Below, piece by piece: positions 17,223 to 26,326 of a stretch of 64,000 nt of DNA. A program made the position numbers and the translations under genes. Origin of the DNA: Bog-756 sp963727075 (GTDB taxonomy: Bacteria > Actinomycetota > Acidimicrobiia > Acidimicrobiales > RAAP-2). The notes under the pieces were generated by a model that was not told where the DNA came from, did no database searches, and worked only from the letters and a program-made list of their open reading frames with translations. The stretch spans positions 558,001-622,000 of the forward strand of contig CAVSET010000006.1 in the NCBI GenBank assembly GCA_963727075.1. The letters run 5' to 3'. How positions within the stretch are numbered: position 1 is the stretch's first letter; the number at the start of each line of letters is the position of its first letter.

Positions 17223-17946
17223 GACCAGGTGGCGAGGATTCGCCATTGTGTCCTACCCGTCGCACCAGCCCGCCATTTTGCATTGCCGTTGGCTTCGACT
17301 TGAGCATTCCCCACAAGAATGGGTATGTCCCCTACGAGACTCTGATCGAACCTTGGAATGAAAATGCTTGGTCCGTCGTGCCCAGCCCCAATCCAGGCGC
17401 TCTTGCCATCACCATCACATCGCTCCCCGAGGGAACGGTGGGCAGGTTCTACTCGGCAACACTTTCGGCTGGCGGCGGAACTCCTCCCCACAAGTGGACG
17501 CTCGACACCTCCGGTGGGCTGCCCAACGGTCTGAAGCTCCATGCCGGGAGCGGAGTCATCTCGGGTACGCCAACAACGATCGGAACGTCAACCTTTACGG
17601 TGCTCGTCTCCGACATGAAGACGCCAAAGCCCTACGGTACGCGGGGAATGGAAACAGAGGGCTCTCGATCACGATCGTGGCTCCGCCTCCCCCGACCGTG
17701 TCGACAGTTCACCCCCTCTCAGGATCAGCGGCGGGTGGCAATAGGGTGGTGATCCACGGGCATTGCGCTGAAGCGGTCTCAGGGGTCATGTTCGGCTCGT
17801 ACCCGGCCAGCAACTTCACTGTGAACCGCACCGGTACGAAGAGCTTCGCCTGGCAACAAAGAAGGGTCTTTGGACTCTTCCTGGGAGCGTCGTGCAGGAA
17901 GACCATGGGTGCATGTGTATCCGGGATGCCGCGATCGGTCCGGTGA
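17207..17946 (+). pseudogene. remnant of a secreted Ig-like/IPT-domain protein
   Basis: One frame gives a putative-Ig domain (LPEGTVGRFYSATLSAGG, then LPNGLKLHAGSGVISGTPTT) preceded by PYETLIEPWNENAWSVVPSPNPG, a motif of secreted repeat proteins. Near 17640 the frame changes and an IPT/TIG domain follows (PPTVSTVHPLSGSAAGGNRV, FGSYPASNFTV). The start is not clear and the end is abrupt. It is probably a fragment of a larger surface protein adjoining the phosphoesterase gene. Limits are approximate. Confidence 0.6.
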
Positions 17947-17970
17947 CGCGAGGAAGACCAAGGGACCACG

Positions 17971-20900
17971 ATGAACACCCTGACCGGGGTGGCGATTGGG
18001 CGTGGAGGCCAGGCCGTGGATGCATCTGTTGAGTCATCAGTGCGGAGGGGTTGGAAGGGAAGATTGTGGCGCGCCATTGTCGCTCTATCGATCGTTGTTG
18101 CATCAATAGGAGTTGGACCGGCATCGGCATCGGCCGCTAATTACGCATTGGCACTGAAGCGTTATCCTTATCTCAGCGAAGTGGTGGGCAACTCGGCGAC
18201 CCTCAACTGGGGTACTGATCGCTCACAGACCACGGGCACTGCGACCTGGGGCACGGTGGTCAACGGGGCGTGCGCGCCGTCGAACAGTGTGCCGGCCACA
18301 CGGGTGGCCATTTCGGTCGGCTCGACGAGCGAGTACCAGTGGTCCGCGCACCTTGTGTTTCCCGGACCCGGCACTTACTGCTATCGCGCGCAGCTCGGCA
18401 CCACTGACCTTCTGGGCTCGGACCCGTCCCCCCAGGTGAAGACGGCGGCGGCCCCGGGTACACCGTTCTCCTTCGCGGTGGTCGGGGACTTCGGCCAGGC
18501 GACGACCGGCGAGGCCAACGTGATGAGCCAGATCGGAGCGAGCCCGGCCAGCTTCGTGGTGAGCGCCGGCGACAGCGACAACACGGGTGGGAGCGACACC
18601 GACTACGGCGACCTGACCCAGGGGAACGTCTTCCCGTCCGCATACCTCCCGAAGATCGGGAGCCGGCCGCTCTTCGCCGCCCAGGGCAACCACGGATTCA
18701 CCACCAACCTGCCGTACTTGCAGAACTTTCCGGCCCCGATCGCCGCCCAGTCATCGGGTGGTCGCCACCTCCAGGAGTCCTACTGCTGCATCTCGACGAT
18801 GTCGGGAGCCCAGAACTACGCCAGCTCCTGGTATGCCTTTGACTGGGGGGGAGCCCGCTTCTACGTGCTCGAGGCGGCGTGGGCCGATGGGCAGGGCGGC
18901 TACCAGGGCGACTTCCTGGCCCACTGGAACGGCGCGGTCTCCGGTTGTGGGCCCTGCGGGGCCGAGCTGACCTGGCTGAAATCCGACCTTGCCGCCCATG
19001 CCAGCACGCCGATCAAGTTCGCCTTCTTCCACTATCCCCTCCACGCCGACAGCAGTAGCCAAGGCTCCGATACCTTTCTCGACGGGGCGAACGGTCTCGA
19101 AGGGCTGCTGGCCAACAACAACGTGGACGTCGTGTTCAACGGGCACGCGCACCAGTACGAGCGCAACCTCCCCCAGATCCCGGGCAAGCCGCTGGTGAGC
19201 TACGTCACCGGGGCCGGCGGTGCCGCGCTCGGCTCGGTCAGCGGCTGCAGTGCCTTCGACGCCTATGCCGTCGGGACGGGGTCGTCGTGCAATGCACCGA
19301 AGCCGACCTCCGACGCCCACGTCTACGAGTTCCTGCTGGTCACGGTGAACGGCAACCAGGTCACCGTCTCGCCGACCGACTCGACCGGCCAGGTCTTCGA
19401 TCAACAGACCTACACCTTCTCGGGATCGCCGCCGCCCAACGACTTCTCGATCACAGCCGCACCGGCCTCGGCGAGCGTGACGGCCGGCTCGCCTGCCTCG
19501 ACCACGATCAACACTACGGTGACCAGCGGGGTTGCCCAGTCGGTGACCCTGAGCGCCACCGGTCTGCCCGCTGGGGCGTCGGCATCCTTCGCCCCCCCCA
19601 CCGTCAACTCGGGGGCGAGCTCGACCATGAACCTCACGACGGCCTCCACCACGCCGGTCGGCTCCTATCCCCTCACCGTGACCGGCACCGGTGCCTCGGC
19701 CACCCACTCCACCACCTTCACCCTCACCGTCACCGGGTCGACCGGCACCGCACCCCAACTCGTCCAGAGCGCCGGTTCCTCCACGAAGACGGTGACCCTT
19801 CCGGCACCGAGCAAGGGGGGCGACCTTCTGGTGCTCTCGGCTGGTGTGTGGACTGGTGTCAGCCAGCCGATCACTGCGGTCAGCGACGGGAAGAACACCT
19901 GGACCAAAGTGCGGGCGACCGCCGTCTCCGGCCAGTACTCCGACGGCGAGATGTGGTACGCCCCGAACGCCGCCTCGGTGAGCAGCGTGACCGTGACCAC
20001 CGGCGCCACCGCGGTCGCACTGCGTCTCCAGGAGTTCAGCGGCGTGGCCACGACCAACCCGCTCGACGGTTCGAACGGGGTCGCGGGCCACAGCACCTCG
20101 GCCAGCTCGGGGTCGGTCACGCCTACCGGAGCCAACGATCTTGCGGTGGGCTACATCGCGGGGCACGCCAGCTCTCAGGCGATCACCGTCACGTCGCCGG
20201 GCTATACGACCCTCCCCCAGCAGAACACGACTAGCCCGAACCTGGTGTCCGTGAAGAGCGGCTATCAGGACCTCACGACCACGGCAGCGCAGAGCTTCTC
20301 GGGCAACTTCCCGGCCACCATGTACTGGTCGGATGGCATCGCCCTGTTCAAAGCGGGGTCCTCGACTCCGCCGCCGCCCAACGACTTCTCGATCACAGCC
20401 GCACCGGCCTCGGGGAGCGTGGTGGCCGGCTCGCCTGCCTCGACCACGATCAACACCGTAGTGACCAGCGGCGCTGTCCAGTCGGTGGGCCTGAGCGCCA
20501 CCGGTCTGCCCACGGGGACCTCGGCATCCTTCACCCCGTCCAGCGTCAGCTCGGGGGCCAGTTCGACCATGACGATCACGACAGCGTCCACGACACCGGT
20601 CGGGTCCTACCCGATCACCGTGACCGGGACGGGCACGTCGGCCACCCACTCGACCGCCTTCACCCTCACCGTGATGGCTCCGGCACCCAACGACTTCTCG
20701 GTCTCGGCCTCACCAGCCTCGGCCAGTGCAGCGGCGGGCACCGCCGCCACCAGCACCATCGGCACGGCGATCACCAGCGGGGTCACCCAATCGGTGGGTC
20801 TCAGTGCCACCGGTGCACCATCTGGGGCCCTGGTGTCGTTCTCTCCATCCACGGTCAACTCCGGGGCCAGCTCGACCATGATCATCACCACGGCCTCGGG

Positions 20901-21948
20901 CACGACGCCCGGGCTCTACGCGGTCACGGTGAAGGGGACCGGAACCTCGGCTACCCACACCACCACCTTTGCTCTGACGGTGACGACGCCGCCGACCAAT
21001 GACTTCTCGATCTCAGCCTCGCCGGCCTCGGCCAGTGTGGTGGCGGGTAGTGCCGCGTCGACCGCCATCAACACTGCGGTGACCTCTGGGGTGGCCCAAT
21101 CGATCGGTCTCAGTGCCACCGGTGCACCATCTGGGGCCCTGGTGTCGTTCTCCCCGTCCACGGTCAACTCCGGGGCCAGCTCGACCATGACCATCACCAC
21201 GGCGTCGGGGTCGACGCCCGGGCCCTATACGGTCACCGTGACCGGGACCGGAACCTCGGCGGTCCATACCACGAGCTTCACCCTCACCGTCACCGCACCT
21301 TCGGGCACGACGCCCAAGCTCGTCCAGACCGCCAGCGGCACCGAGACTTCCTCGTCCACCACGCTGAGCGGCTCCTTCCCCGCAGCGACGACCAGTGGCC
21401 GCCTGCTCGTGCTGTCGGCCAGCGTGTACACCGGGGCCACCAATCCGATCACCTCGGTGACCGACTCGGCTGGAAATACCTGGACCCGCATCGGCGCCGC
21501 CCACTTCGTGGCTGGCCACTTCTCGGACGGTGAGCTGTGGTACTCGGCCAACGCCAAGCCGGTGACCACGGTGACCGTGCACAACGCCTCAGCCGCCTTT
21601 GTGGCCTTTGAGGTCCAGGAGTTCAGTGGTGTCGCCACGAGCAGTCCGCTCGCCACCTCGGCCGGAACCTCCAACACCGGCACCTCGGCCAGTTCGGGGA
21701 GCGCCACCTCGGCCATCGCCAACGAGCTGGCCGTCGGGTTCGTCGCCGGGCACGGCAACGCCCAGGCCATCAGGGTGACGGCCCCCGGCTACACGGCCCA
21801 GCCCCAGCAGACGACCACTGGCACCATCGCCACGGTGGTCACCGGCTACAAGGTCCTACCGACCACCGGAGCCCAGGGCTTCACCGGGACGTTCGGCACC
21901 GCCATGTATTGGGCATCGGGTATCGCCATCTTCAAGCCTGGTAGTTGA
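17971..21948 (+). CDS. large secreted metallophosphoesterase with Ig-like and beta-sandwich repeats
   Basis: A 1325-residue secreted protein. Order: signal region with a membrane segment (about 32-55, ends ASASA); an Fn3-like purple-acid-phosphatase N-domain (about 58-155); a calcineurin-like phosphoesterase domain (about 160-470) with VVGDFG, SAGDSDN, QGNHGF, FFHYPLH and NGHAHQYERN metal-ligand motifs; an Ig-like domain (about 487-590); a beta-sandwich module (about 592-800); three more Ig-like domains (about 801-1110); and a second beta-sandwich (about 1112-1325). The Ig-like units share NDFS(I/V)xAxPAS and GASSTM motifs. It probably cleaves phosphomonoesters outside the cell; the repeats may bind surface or polymer. 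The DNA of the repeats is also highly similar, indicating internal duplication. Confidence 0.9.
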   Translation: MNTLTGVAIGRGGQAVDASVESSVRRGWKGRLWRAIVALSIVVASIGVGPASASAANYALALKRYPYLSEVVGNSATLNWGTDRSQTTGTATWGTVVNGACAPSNSVPATRVAISVGSTSEYQWSAHLVFPGPGTYCYRAQLGTTDLLGSDPSPQVKTAAAPGTPFSFAVVGDFGQATTGEANVMSQIGASPASFVVSAGDSDNTGGSDTDYGDLTQGNVFPSAYLPKIGSRPLFAAQGNHGFTTNLPYLQNFPAPIAAQSSGGRHLQESYCCISTMSGAQNYASSWYAFDWGGARFYVLEAAWADGQGGYQGDFLAHWNGAVSGCGPCGAELTWLKSDLAAHASTPIKFAFFHYPLHADSSSQGSDTFLDGANGLEGLLANNNVDVVFNGHAHQYERNLPQIPGKPLVSYVTGAGGAALGSVSGCSAFDAYAVGTGSSCNAPKPTSDAHVYEFLLVTVNGNQVTVSPTDSTGQVFDQQTYTFSGSPPPNDFSITAAPASASVTAGSPASTTINTTVTSGVAQSVTLSATGLPAGASASFAPPTVNSGASSTMNLTTASTTPVGSYPLTVTGTGASATHSTTFTLTVTGSTGTAPQLVQSAGSSTKTVTLPAPSKGGDLLVLSAGVWTGVSQPITAVSDGKNTWTKVRATAVSGQYSDGEMWYAPNAASVSSVTVTTGATAVALRLQEFSGVATTNPLDGSNGVAGHSTSASSGSVTPTGANDLAVGYIAGHASSQAITVTSPGYTTLPQQNTTSPNLVSVKSGYQDLTTTAAQSFSGNFPATMYWSDGIALFKAGSSTPPPPNDFSITAAPASGSVVAGSPASTTINTVVTSGAVQSVGLSATGLPTGTSASFTPSSVSSGASSTMTITTASTTPVGSYPITVTGTGTSATHSTAFTLTVMAPAPNDFSVSASPASASAAAGTAATSTIGTAITSGVTQSVGLSATGAPSGALVSFSPSTVNSGASSTMIITTASGTTPGLYAVTVKGTGTSATHTTTFALTVTTPPTNDFSISASPASASVVAGSAASTAINTAVTSGVAQSIGLSATGAPSGALVSFSPSTVNSGASSTMTITTASGSTPGPYTVTVTGTGTSAVHTTSFTLTVTAPSGTTPKLVQTASGTETSSSTTLSGSFPAATTSGRLLVLSASVYTGATNPITSVTDSAGNTWTRIGAAHFVAGHFSDGELWYSANAKPVTTVTVHNASAAFVAFEVQEFSGVATSSPLATSAGTSNTGTSASSGSATSAIANELAVGFVAGHGNAQAIRVTAPGYTAQPQQTTTGTIATVVTGYKVLPTTGAQGFTGTFGTAMYWASGIAIFKPGS

Positions 21949-22264
21949 CAGCGCCCCATGGCGCATGAGAGCCAACAGTCTCGAAGTTCCCCAGACTGGC
22001 AACCGCGTGCGCTGCCCTCCACACGCGATCGGCGCTGCTGCTACCCATGTCGATCCGGACGTCGAGGTCGGCCCGCAGGCTCAGCCACCATGCCGGCTCG
22101 CCTTCGCCCCAGCCATTCATCGCCATGGTGACGAGGTTCGGTCCGTCCTCGAAGTAGCCGACCATGACGCTGCGTTCGAGGCCGGTCCGCCGCCTCACAG
22201 TGCTGAGACGCATGGCGCCGTCTGAGCCGGACCGCCCCTTCGACCCGCGCATCCAAATGTGCAT
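21932..22264 (-). pseudogene. deazaflavin-dependent nitroreductase-like fragment
   Basis: From an ATG at 22264 (MHIWMRGSKG) the frame holds VGYFEDGPNLVTMAMNGW and EPAWWLSLRADLDVRI, which match the F420-binding region of Ddn-like nitroreductases. The N-terminal glycine loop looks damaged and the C-terminus is lost. It ends inside the 3' end of the phosphoesterase gene, in the opposite direction. Like the fragment at 7.3 kb it lies beside a truncated repeat (R10). Confidence 0.5.
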
Positions 22265-22320
22265 GGCGGAAGTGCCGTTGAGGGGTAGGCGGTAGCTGCC
22301 GCACTTCTGAGCTGACTCTG

Positions 22321-22376
22321 GCTGCTCAGGCAGCCACCTCGAAACTGAAAGATGCCAAACGTCGGGTCCCCTCACG
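22321..22376 (+). repeat. island repeat R10 (5' half)
   Basis: GCTCAGGCAGCCACCTCGAAAC, a partial GAAACTGAA block, left arm CCAAACGTCGG and GGTCCCCTCACG are present; the 3' half is missing. The preceding tract (CTGCCGCACTTCTGAGCTGA) matches that before R20. Confidence 0.72.
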
Positions 22377-22591
22377 AACTTTGCGCTCTGCTCACCTCTC
22401 TGGTGCCGCAGTGGACGGTCAAGGCTGGGACCTTCGACCCTGTTGGGACTCAGTGGACAGAGTCCAAGCAAGCCGCAGGCTCGCCGACCTTTGACCCCAG
22501 CGATAACGATCAGAAGTCCTTTCCCTTGTCGGGCCGACGTCGCGCTATTCCGGGACCAGAAGGGCCAGCTCGGCCCTCCTACGTTTCGGTT

Positions 22592-22764
22592 GGCTCAAGC
22601 AGCAGCCACGAGGAAGCGGGACGGCAGCTCCCAAGGCCAGTTCCGTTGTGTGTGTGGAAGGTCTCAGGGACCTCGCCGGCACCGGAGCCAACGGAGAAGA
22701 AGGAGGCAGCGGGGTGGAGGGGTGGTAGAGGGCGTGGCTCGGAGCACTTGAAGGCTTGAGCCGG
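22592..22764 (+). repeat. island repeat R11
   Basis: Full-length but diverged copy: GGCTCAAGCAGCAGCC, decayed arms (CCAAGGCC / CCAACGG), conserved CTCAGGGACCTCGCCGGCACCGGAGCC, and a tail GTGGCTCGGAGCACTTGA..GAGCCGGTCA shared specifically with R19. Confidence 0.8.
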
Positions 22765-22863
22765 TCAAGACGCTCCCACAACCAGCGTTGGGACACGCCT
22801 TGTAGGCGACGGCGTAAAGGTTGCCCATCTGTCCATGGGGATCCAGTCGCACATGAGTTCCTC

Positions 22864-23292
22864 TCATCTCCGCCCCACCCGTGACGACCTGGACTTGGAA
22901 GATACCCCAAGGGTCACCGACGAACTCCGCTCATCGGAGAACACCGCAAACGTGTTGGCAATGATCCCGACCAGAGCCTCGATCTCCTGTGTGATGACCC
23001 CGAGATTCGGCCCATTCGGGTTTGTCGCCTCCATATCGAACAACCGGGCCACGACTCGGCAGTCTCGATGAATGACTCGGAGACGGTCATCGCCGTGGGG
23101 GATGGGGCAGGGATGGGCACAGGTCCACTCCACTACCTCACGCCAACCTGCACGTAGCTGATCGCTCCCTAAACGCAATGAGATCGGACCCCTTCGAGCC
23201 GCACTGTCTGCTGAGTGCAGCGTCGCCATCAGCCGAAGGAAGATCGGTGCAATTCCAGATTCCCATCGTTCGATGTCATCGGGTTGGTTCAC
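22864..23292 (-). CDS. hypothetical protein
   Basis: A 142-residue soluble protein starting with GTG at 23292, two bases after the stop of the upstream gene, so the two are probably translated together. It has helical segments (EALVGIIANTFAVFSDE) and a Cys/His stretch (WTCAHPCPIPHGDD). No family was recognised. The frame has balanced composition and a close-coupled start, which support a real gene. Confidence 0.55.
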   Translation of the reverse strand: MNQPDDIERWESGIAPIFLRLMATLHSADSAARRGPISLRLGSDQLRAGWREVVEWTCAHPCPIPHGDDRLRVIHRDCRVVARLFDMEATNPNGPNLGVITQEIEALVGIIANTFAVFSDERSSSVTLGVSSKSRSSRVGRR

Positions 23293-23293
23293 G

Positions 23294-23563
23294 TCACGGG
23301 TCCATTCCGTGCTGCTTGGTCGTTTCGCTCGAACGGAGCTTCGCTGTCTGCGAAACTGACGGCGATTCGGATGCGACTGGTGCCGGATCCGGAATGCTAG
23401 GCAGTGAAGCAGGCCTGTGCGGACCCGACATTGTGACCAACTTCAGATCGGCGACACAGTCGCCGCATAACCAGTGATACGTAGGACTTGGTTGGAATCT
23501 GGCCCGGCGGACGCTCATGAGCCGTTGAGTCCAACCACAGCGATGACAGGGCTCTGTGTGCAT
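23294..23563 (-). CDS. small zinc-ribbon protein
   Basis: An 89-residue protein starting at ATG 23563. EPCHRCGW and YHWLCGDCVADL form two CxxC knuckles, a probable zinc ribbon in the first 50 residues; the rest is a Pro/Ser-rich tail. A longer frame extends upstream to 23977 but has chance-like composition, so the shorter form is preferred. It is followed closely by the 142-residue gene. Confidence 0.5.
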   Translation of the reverse strand: MHTEPCHRCGWTQRLMSVRRARFQPSPTYHWLCGDCVADLKLVTMSGPHRPASLPSIPDPAPVASESPSVSQTAKLRSSETTKQHGMDP

Positions 23564-24151
23564 ACGCCTCGCAGCTCCCAGTGCAAAGCTCGCCTCAGGG
23601 CCATCGCTTCTTGGTGCCAGACGGCTCACTCCGAGCTGGCGCCCGGTAGAGGAATCGGTCCCTTGGGCTTTCTCCCGAGGACATCGCGCCTCGGATAGGT
23701 GACTCCACCCGCGGCTCCGGATTGCCACCCACGTTCGTGTCCTAGGAAGTCGATCAATCAGAAAGTCCGTGACCGATTTGATGGCAATCCTGAGACGGAC
23801 AGGGAGTTGCACGCATCGACTCGGTTCAGGATGGGATGTCTTCTCCACCTTGGTCGCGAGAGAGAAGCCATGACCTGCGGCAAACGTGGGGACGAGAGAA
23901 GTGACTCGGACTCTCACAGAGCCCCAGTGCGGTCCTTGCGGCATTCCAGAGAGTGGCGCCACCACCAGGATTCTCACGCACGCCCACAGCGCCGCCCTGC
24001 CCCTCCTTCATTCGGGGACAGGGCAGCACTGGGAGGACATCGAGCATTTCGGCAGCACCACCTCTCGAGGGAACGTCAGGTGGGCTGATCGGGGCCGTCG
24101 GCTCGGATGCCGTTTTGATCGCCGATGTGATGGTCATCCGACCGAGTCCAC
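23564..24151. other. intergenic stretch, no gene supported
   Basis: About 590 bases. Overlapping frames exist on both strands but have skewed Arg/Pro/Ser composition and no recognisable motif or ribosome-binding site. No island repeat copy was seen. Confidence 0.4.
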
Positions 24152-24559
24152 CTAGCTACCTTGACTGGTATCGGGATGCGTAGATGTAGTCGGGATCCCA
24201 GTCGAGCTGGTTGTCGGGTCAAACGACGTTCCCGTCTCCATGGAGCCGGGAGAGCCCTGGCTGTCCTTGGCCTGGTCCGAATTGGAAGGGTCGGTGGCGT
24301 CCTGAGAGGCATCTTTCGACGCCACTTCGGTAGAAGAAGCCTCACTCTGGCCACTGTGATCTTGGACCGACGCCTCAGGGCTGGTTTCCGAGTCCTTGCC
24401 ATTCTTGGGATCCAGACGCACGTGATGAGCCGCGGTTCCACTCGGTGAGCCAGTCGCTGGCACAGCCGCACCGGCCGTGGTAGCTCCACCACCGATGACA
24501 ACCCCTAGAGCAACAGTACCGATGAGCAATCTCCTGACCCTGGTTGACCTCTTAGTCAT
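24152..24559 (-). CDS. secreted Ser/Thr/Asp-rich protein
   Basis: A 135-residue protein, MTKRSTRVRRLLIGTVALGV followed by GGGATTAGAA, a classical signal peptide with cleavage expected near residue 35. The mature part is low-complexity and rich in Ser, Thr, Asp, Glu and Gln without Cys. GAGAGGAGAG before the ATG at 24559 is a strong ribosome-binding site and fixes the start. It is divergent from the histidine kinase gene and has phased GTGAG repeats 68-105 bases upstream, so it may be the output gene of that two-component system. Possibly a stress-induced envelope or metal-binding protein; not proven. Confidence 0.72.
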   Translation of the reverse strand: MTKRSTRVRRLLIGTVALGVVIGGGATTAGAAVPATGSPSGTAAHHVRLDPKNGKDSETSPEASVQDHSGQSEASSTEVASKDASQDATDPSNSDQAKDSQGSPGSMETGTSFDPTTSSTGIPTTSTHPDTSQGS

Positions 24560-24626
24560 TGTCTCTCCTCTCGACATCGTTCTGATTCGATGTCTCTTGT
24601 CGTTACGAGGAGCATGAGCGTGGAGT

Positions 24627-24664
24627 GTGAGCTGATCGTGAGGTTCAGGTGAGAAATTCCTCAC
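24627..24664. promoter_or_regulatory. 11-base phased GTGAG repeats, candidate response-regulator site
   Basis: GTGAG occurs at 24627, 24638 and 24649, each exactly 11 bases apart, and its complement CTCAC follows at 24660, again 11 bases on. Winged-helix OmpR/PhoB regulators bind direct repeats with this period. The site lies between the divergent secreted-protein and kinase genes. Recognition by the adjacent regulator is inferred. Confidence 0.6.
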
Positions 24665-24862
24665 GTTCGCGGAGACGACTGAAGAAGGGTAGTGAATACC
24701 GACTTTGGACCCTTTACAGACAGGGTCTTCTGCGATAGGGACCAGGGGCATGGGCACGCAGATCCGTCTTCCGTCTAGCCGACGGGGTGGTCTTCTGAGG
24801 AGGGAGCGATCGCAGGAGATCGGGAGGTCATTCCGACTGCTGGTGAGAGGCGTGGCAGGACA

Positions 24863-26326
24863 GTGAACGAATCGTCGGGCGGTCACAGATGGCATTGGTG
24901 GCCTGCGATACCCGGTTTGTCTGCTCGGTTCCGAATCCTGTTGTGGTGCTCGCTCCTAGTCGCAGCAGCACTGGCTACATCGATCGTTGCGACCCGAATC
25001 ATCTTGCTCCAACATCTCGCAACAGAGGTTGACAACGAACTGAGCCACGAACTCGATGAGGTCGGCACCGTTGCTCTTGGCGGCATCGATCCGCAGACGA
25101 AGCAACGCTTTGCCGACGCCGATTCGGCGCTTGCGGTCGCCCTAAACCACGCCGCTCCGACGAACTCACAAGAGCTACTGGCCATCTCCGATGGCAAGGT
25201 GATCGGAACAGTACCGAATCACCCAATTGCATCGCTGGAACGTGATTCTGAACGAGTTCGACGATGGGCATCTGTAACTGCCCGAACGTTTGGGACCATT
25301 CAGACGACGAGTGGACCAGTCCGCTTCCTGGCCGCACCGGTTGCTCCTCGCTCAGTCAGCTACTCCTCCGGTCACGTCTTCGTTGCGGCGACGTTCCTCT
25401 CCAACGACCAGGCGAACGTCACTACCACAGTGGGGATAGCTGCGACAGTCGGACTCACTGCCCTTGTCGTCGCCATGCTATTTGCGTGGTTGATCGCCGG
25501 GCGGATCCTCGCACCCGTTCGGGCCTTGGAACGCGCCGCCCGGTCGATTACCGATGCGGATCTCAGCTACCGGTTGGAGGTACGAGGGGATGATGAACTG
25601 GCCCGCCTGGCCAATGACTTCAACGCGATGCTCGATCGTGTCGAAACAGCCTTCCGATCGCAGAGACAGTTTCTTGACGATGCCAGCCATGAACTCCGGA
25701 CCCCGATCACCGTGATTCGAGGACATCTCGAACTGTTGGGTGATGATCCTAATGAACGAGAGGAGGTACGTGAGATCGTCATCGATGAGCTCGACCGGAT
25801 GAGCCGAATGGTCAGCGACCTGCTACTTCTCGCCCAATCGAAGAGGCCGGACTTCCTTCGCCTTGACCGTCTTGACTGCGCGACACTCACGTCGGAGGTT
25901 CAGGGCAAGGCCATGGCGCTGGCGGACCGGATGTGGCTGGACGGTGGCCATGCCGATGGCTGGCTCGTTGGTGATCGGCAACGCCTGACTCAGGGATGGA
26001 TGCAGTTGGCCCAGAACGCAGTGCAACACACGGCCGAGGGAGACACGATCGAATTGGGCTCTCGAGTCAATGCAAACTTGGAGCTGTGGGTTGCCGACTC
26101 TGGACCTGGTATTCCAGCGCAGGATCGTGAGTCAATCTTCCATGGATTCGCCAAAGGTGTGGATAGACCCCAGGAGGGAGACCATTTCGGCCTGGGACTT
26201 CCGATTGTCCGGGCTATAGCGGAGGCTCATGGCGGAGGTGTCTCTGTCAGTTCGAGCAAATACGGTGGAGCCGTGTTCACGTTGCGCGTCCCCGTCCGGT
26301 CAGCTTCGACGAGGTCGGCGACATGA
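24863..26326 (+). CDS. membrane sensor histidine kinase
   Basis: A 487-residue kinase with GTG start at 24863. Membrane helices lie at about 24-46 and 188-213 and flank a 140-residue extracytoplasmic sensor; a HAMP domain follows (213-266). The H-box DASHELRTPITVI puts the phosphorylated His at 276. N-box (QLAQNAVQHT), G1 (DSGPGIP) and G2 (GLGLPIV) ATP-binding motifs are intact. Its last codons overlap the regulator start (ATGA type), a normal operon arrangement. The signal is unknown. Base composition looks less GC-rich than the right half of the window. Confidence 0.93.
   Translation: MNESSGGHRWHWWPAIPGLSARFRILLWCSLLVAAALATSIVATRIILLQHLATEVDNELSHELDEVGTVALGGIDPQTKQRFADADSALAVALNHAAPTNSQELLAISDGKVIGTVPNHPIASLERDSERVRRWASVTARTFGTIQTTSGPVRFLAAPVAPRSVSYSSGHVFVAATFLSNDQANVTTTVGIAATVGLTALVVAMLFAWLIAGRILAPVRALERAARSITDADLSYRLEVRGDDELARLANDFNAMLDRVETAFRSQRQFLDDASHELRTPITVIRGHLELLGDDPNEREEVREIVIDELDRMSRMVSDLLLLAQSKRPDFLRLDRLDCATLTSEVQGKAMALADRMWLDGGHADGWLVGDRQRLTQGWMQLAQNAVQHTAEGDTIELGSRVNANLELWVADSGPGIPAQDRESIFHGFAKGVDRPQEGDHFGLGLPIVRAIAEAHGGGVSVSSSKYGGAVFTLRVPVRSASTRSAT

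Noticed and set aside
18751..20649. Long minus-strand frame inside the phosphoesterase gene
   Set aside because: Gly/Arg-rich shadow of a GC-rich repetitive gene, no ribosome-binding site and no family motif.
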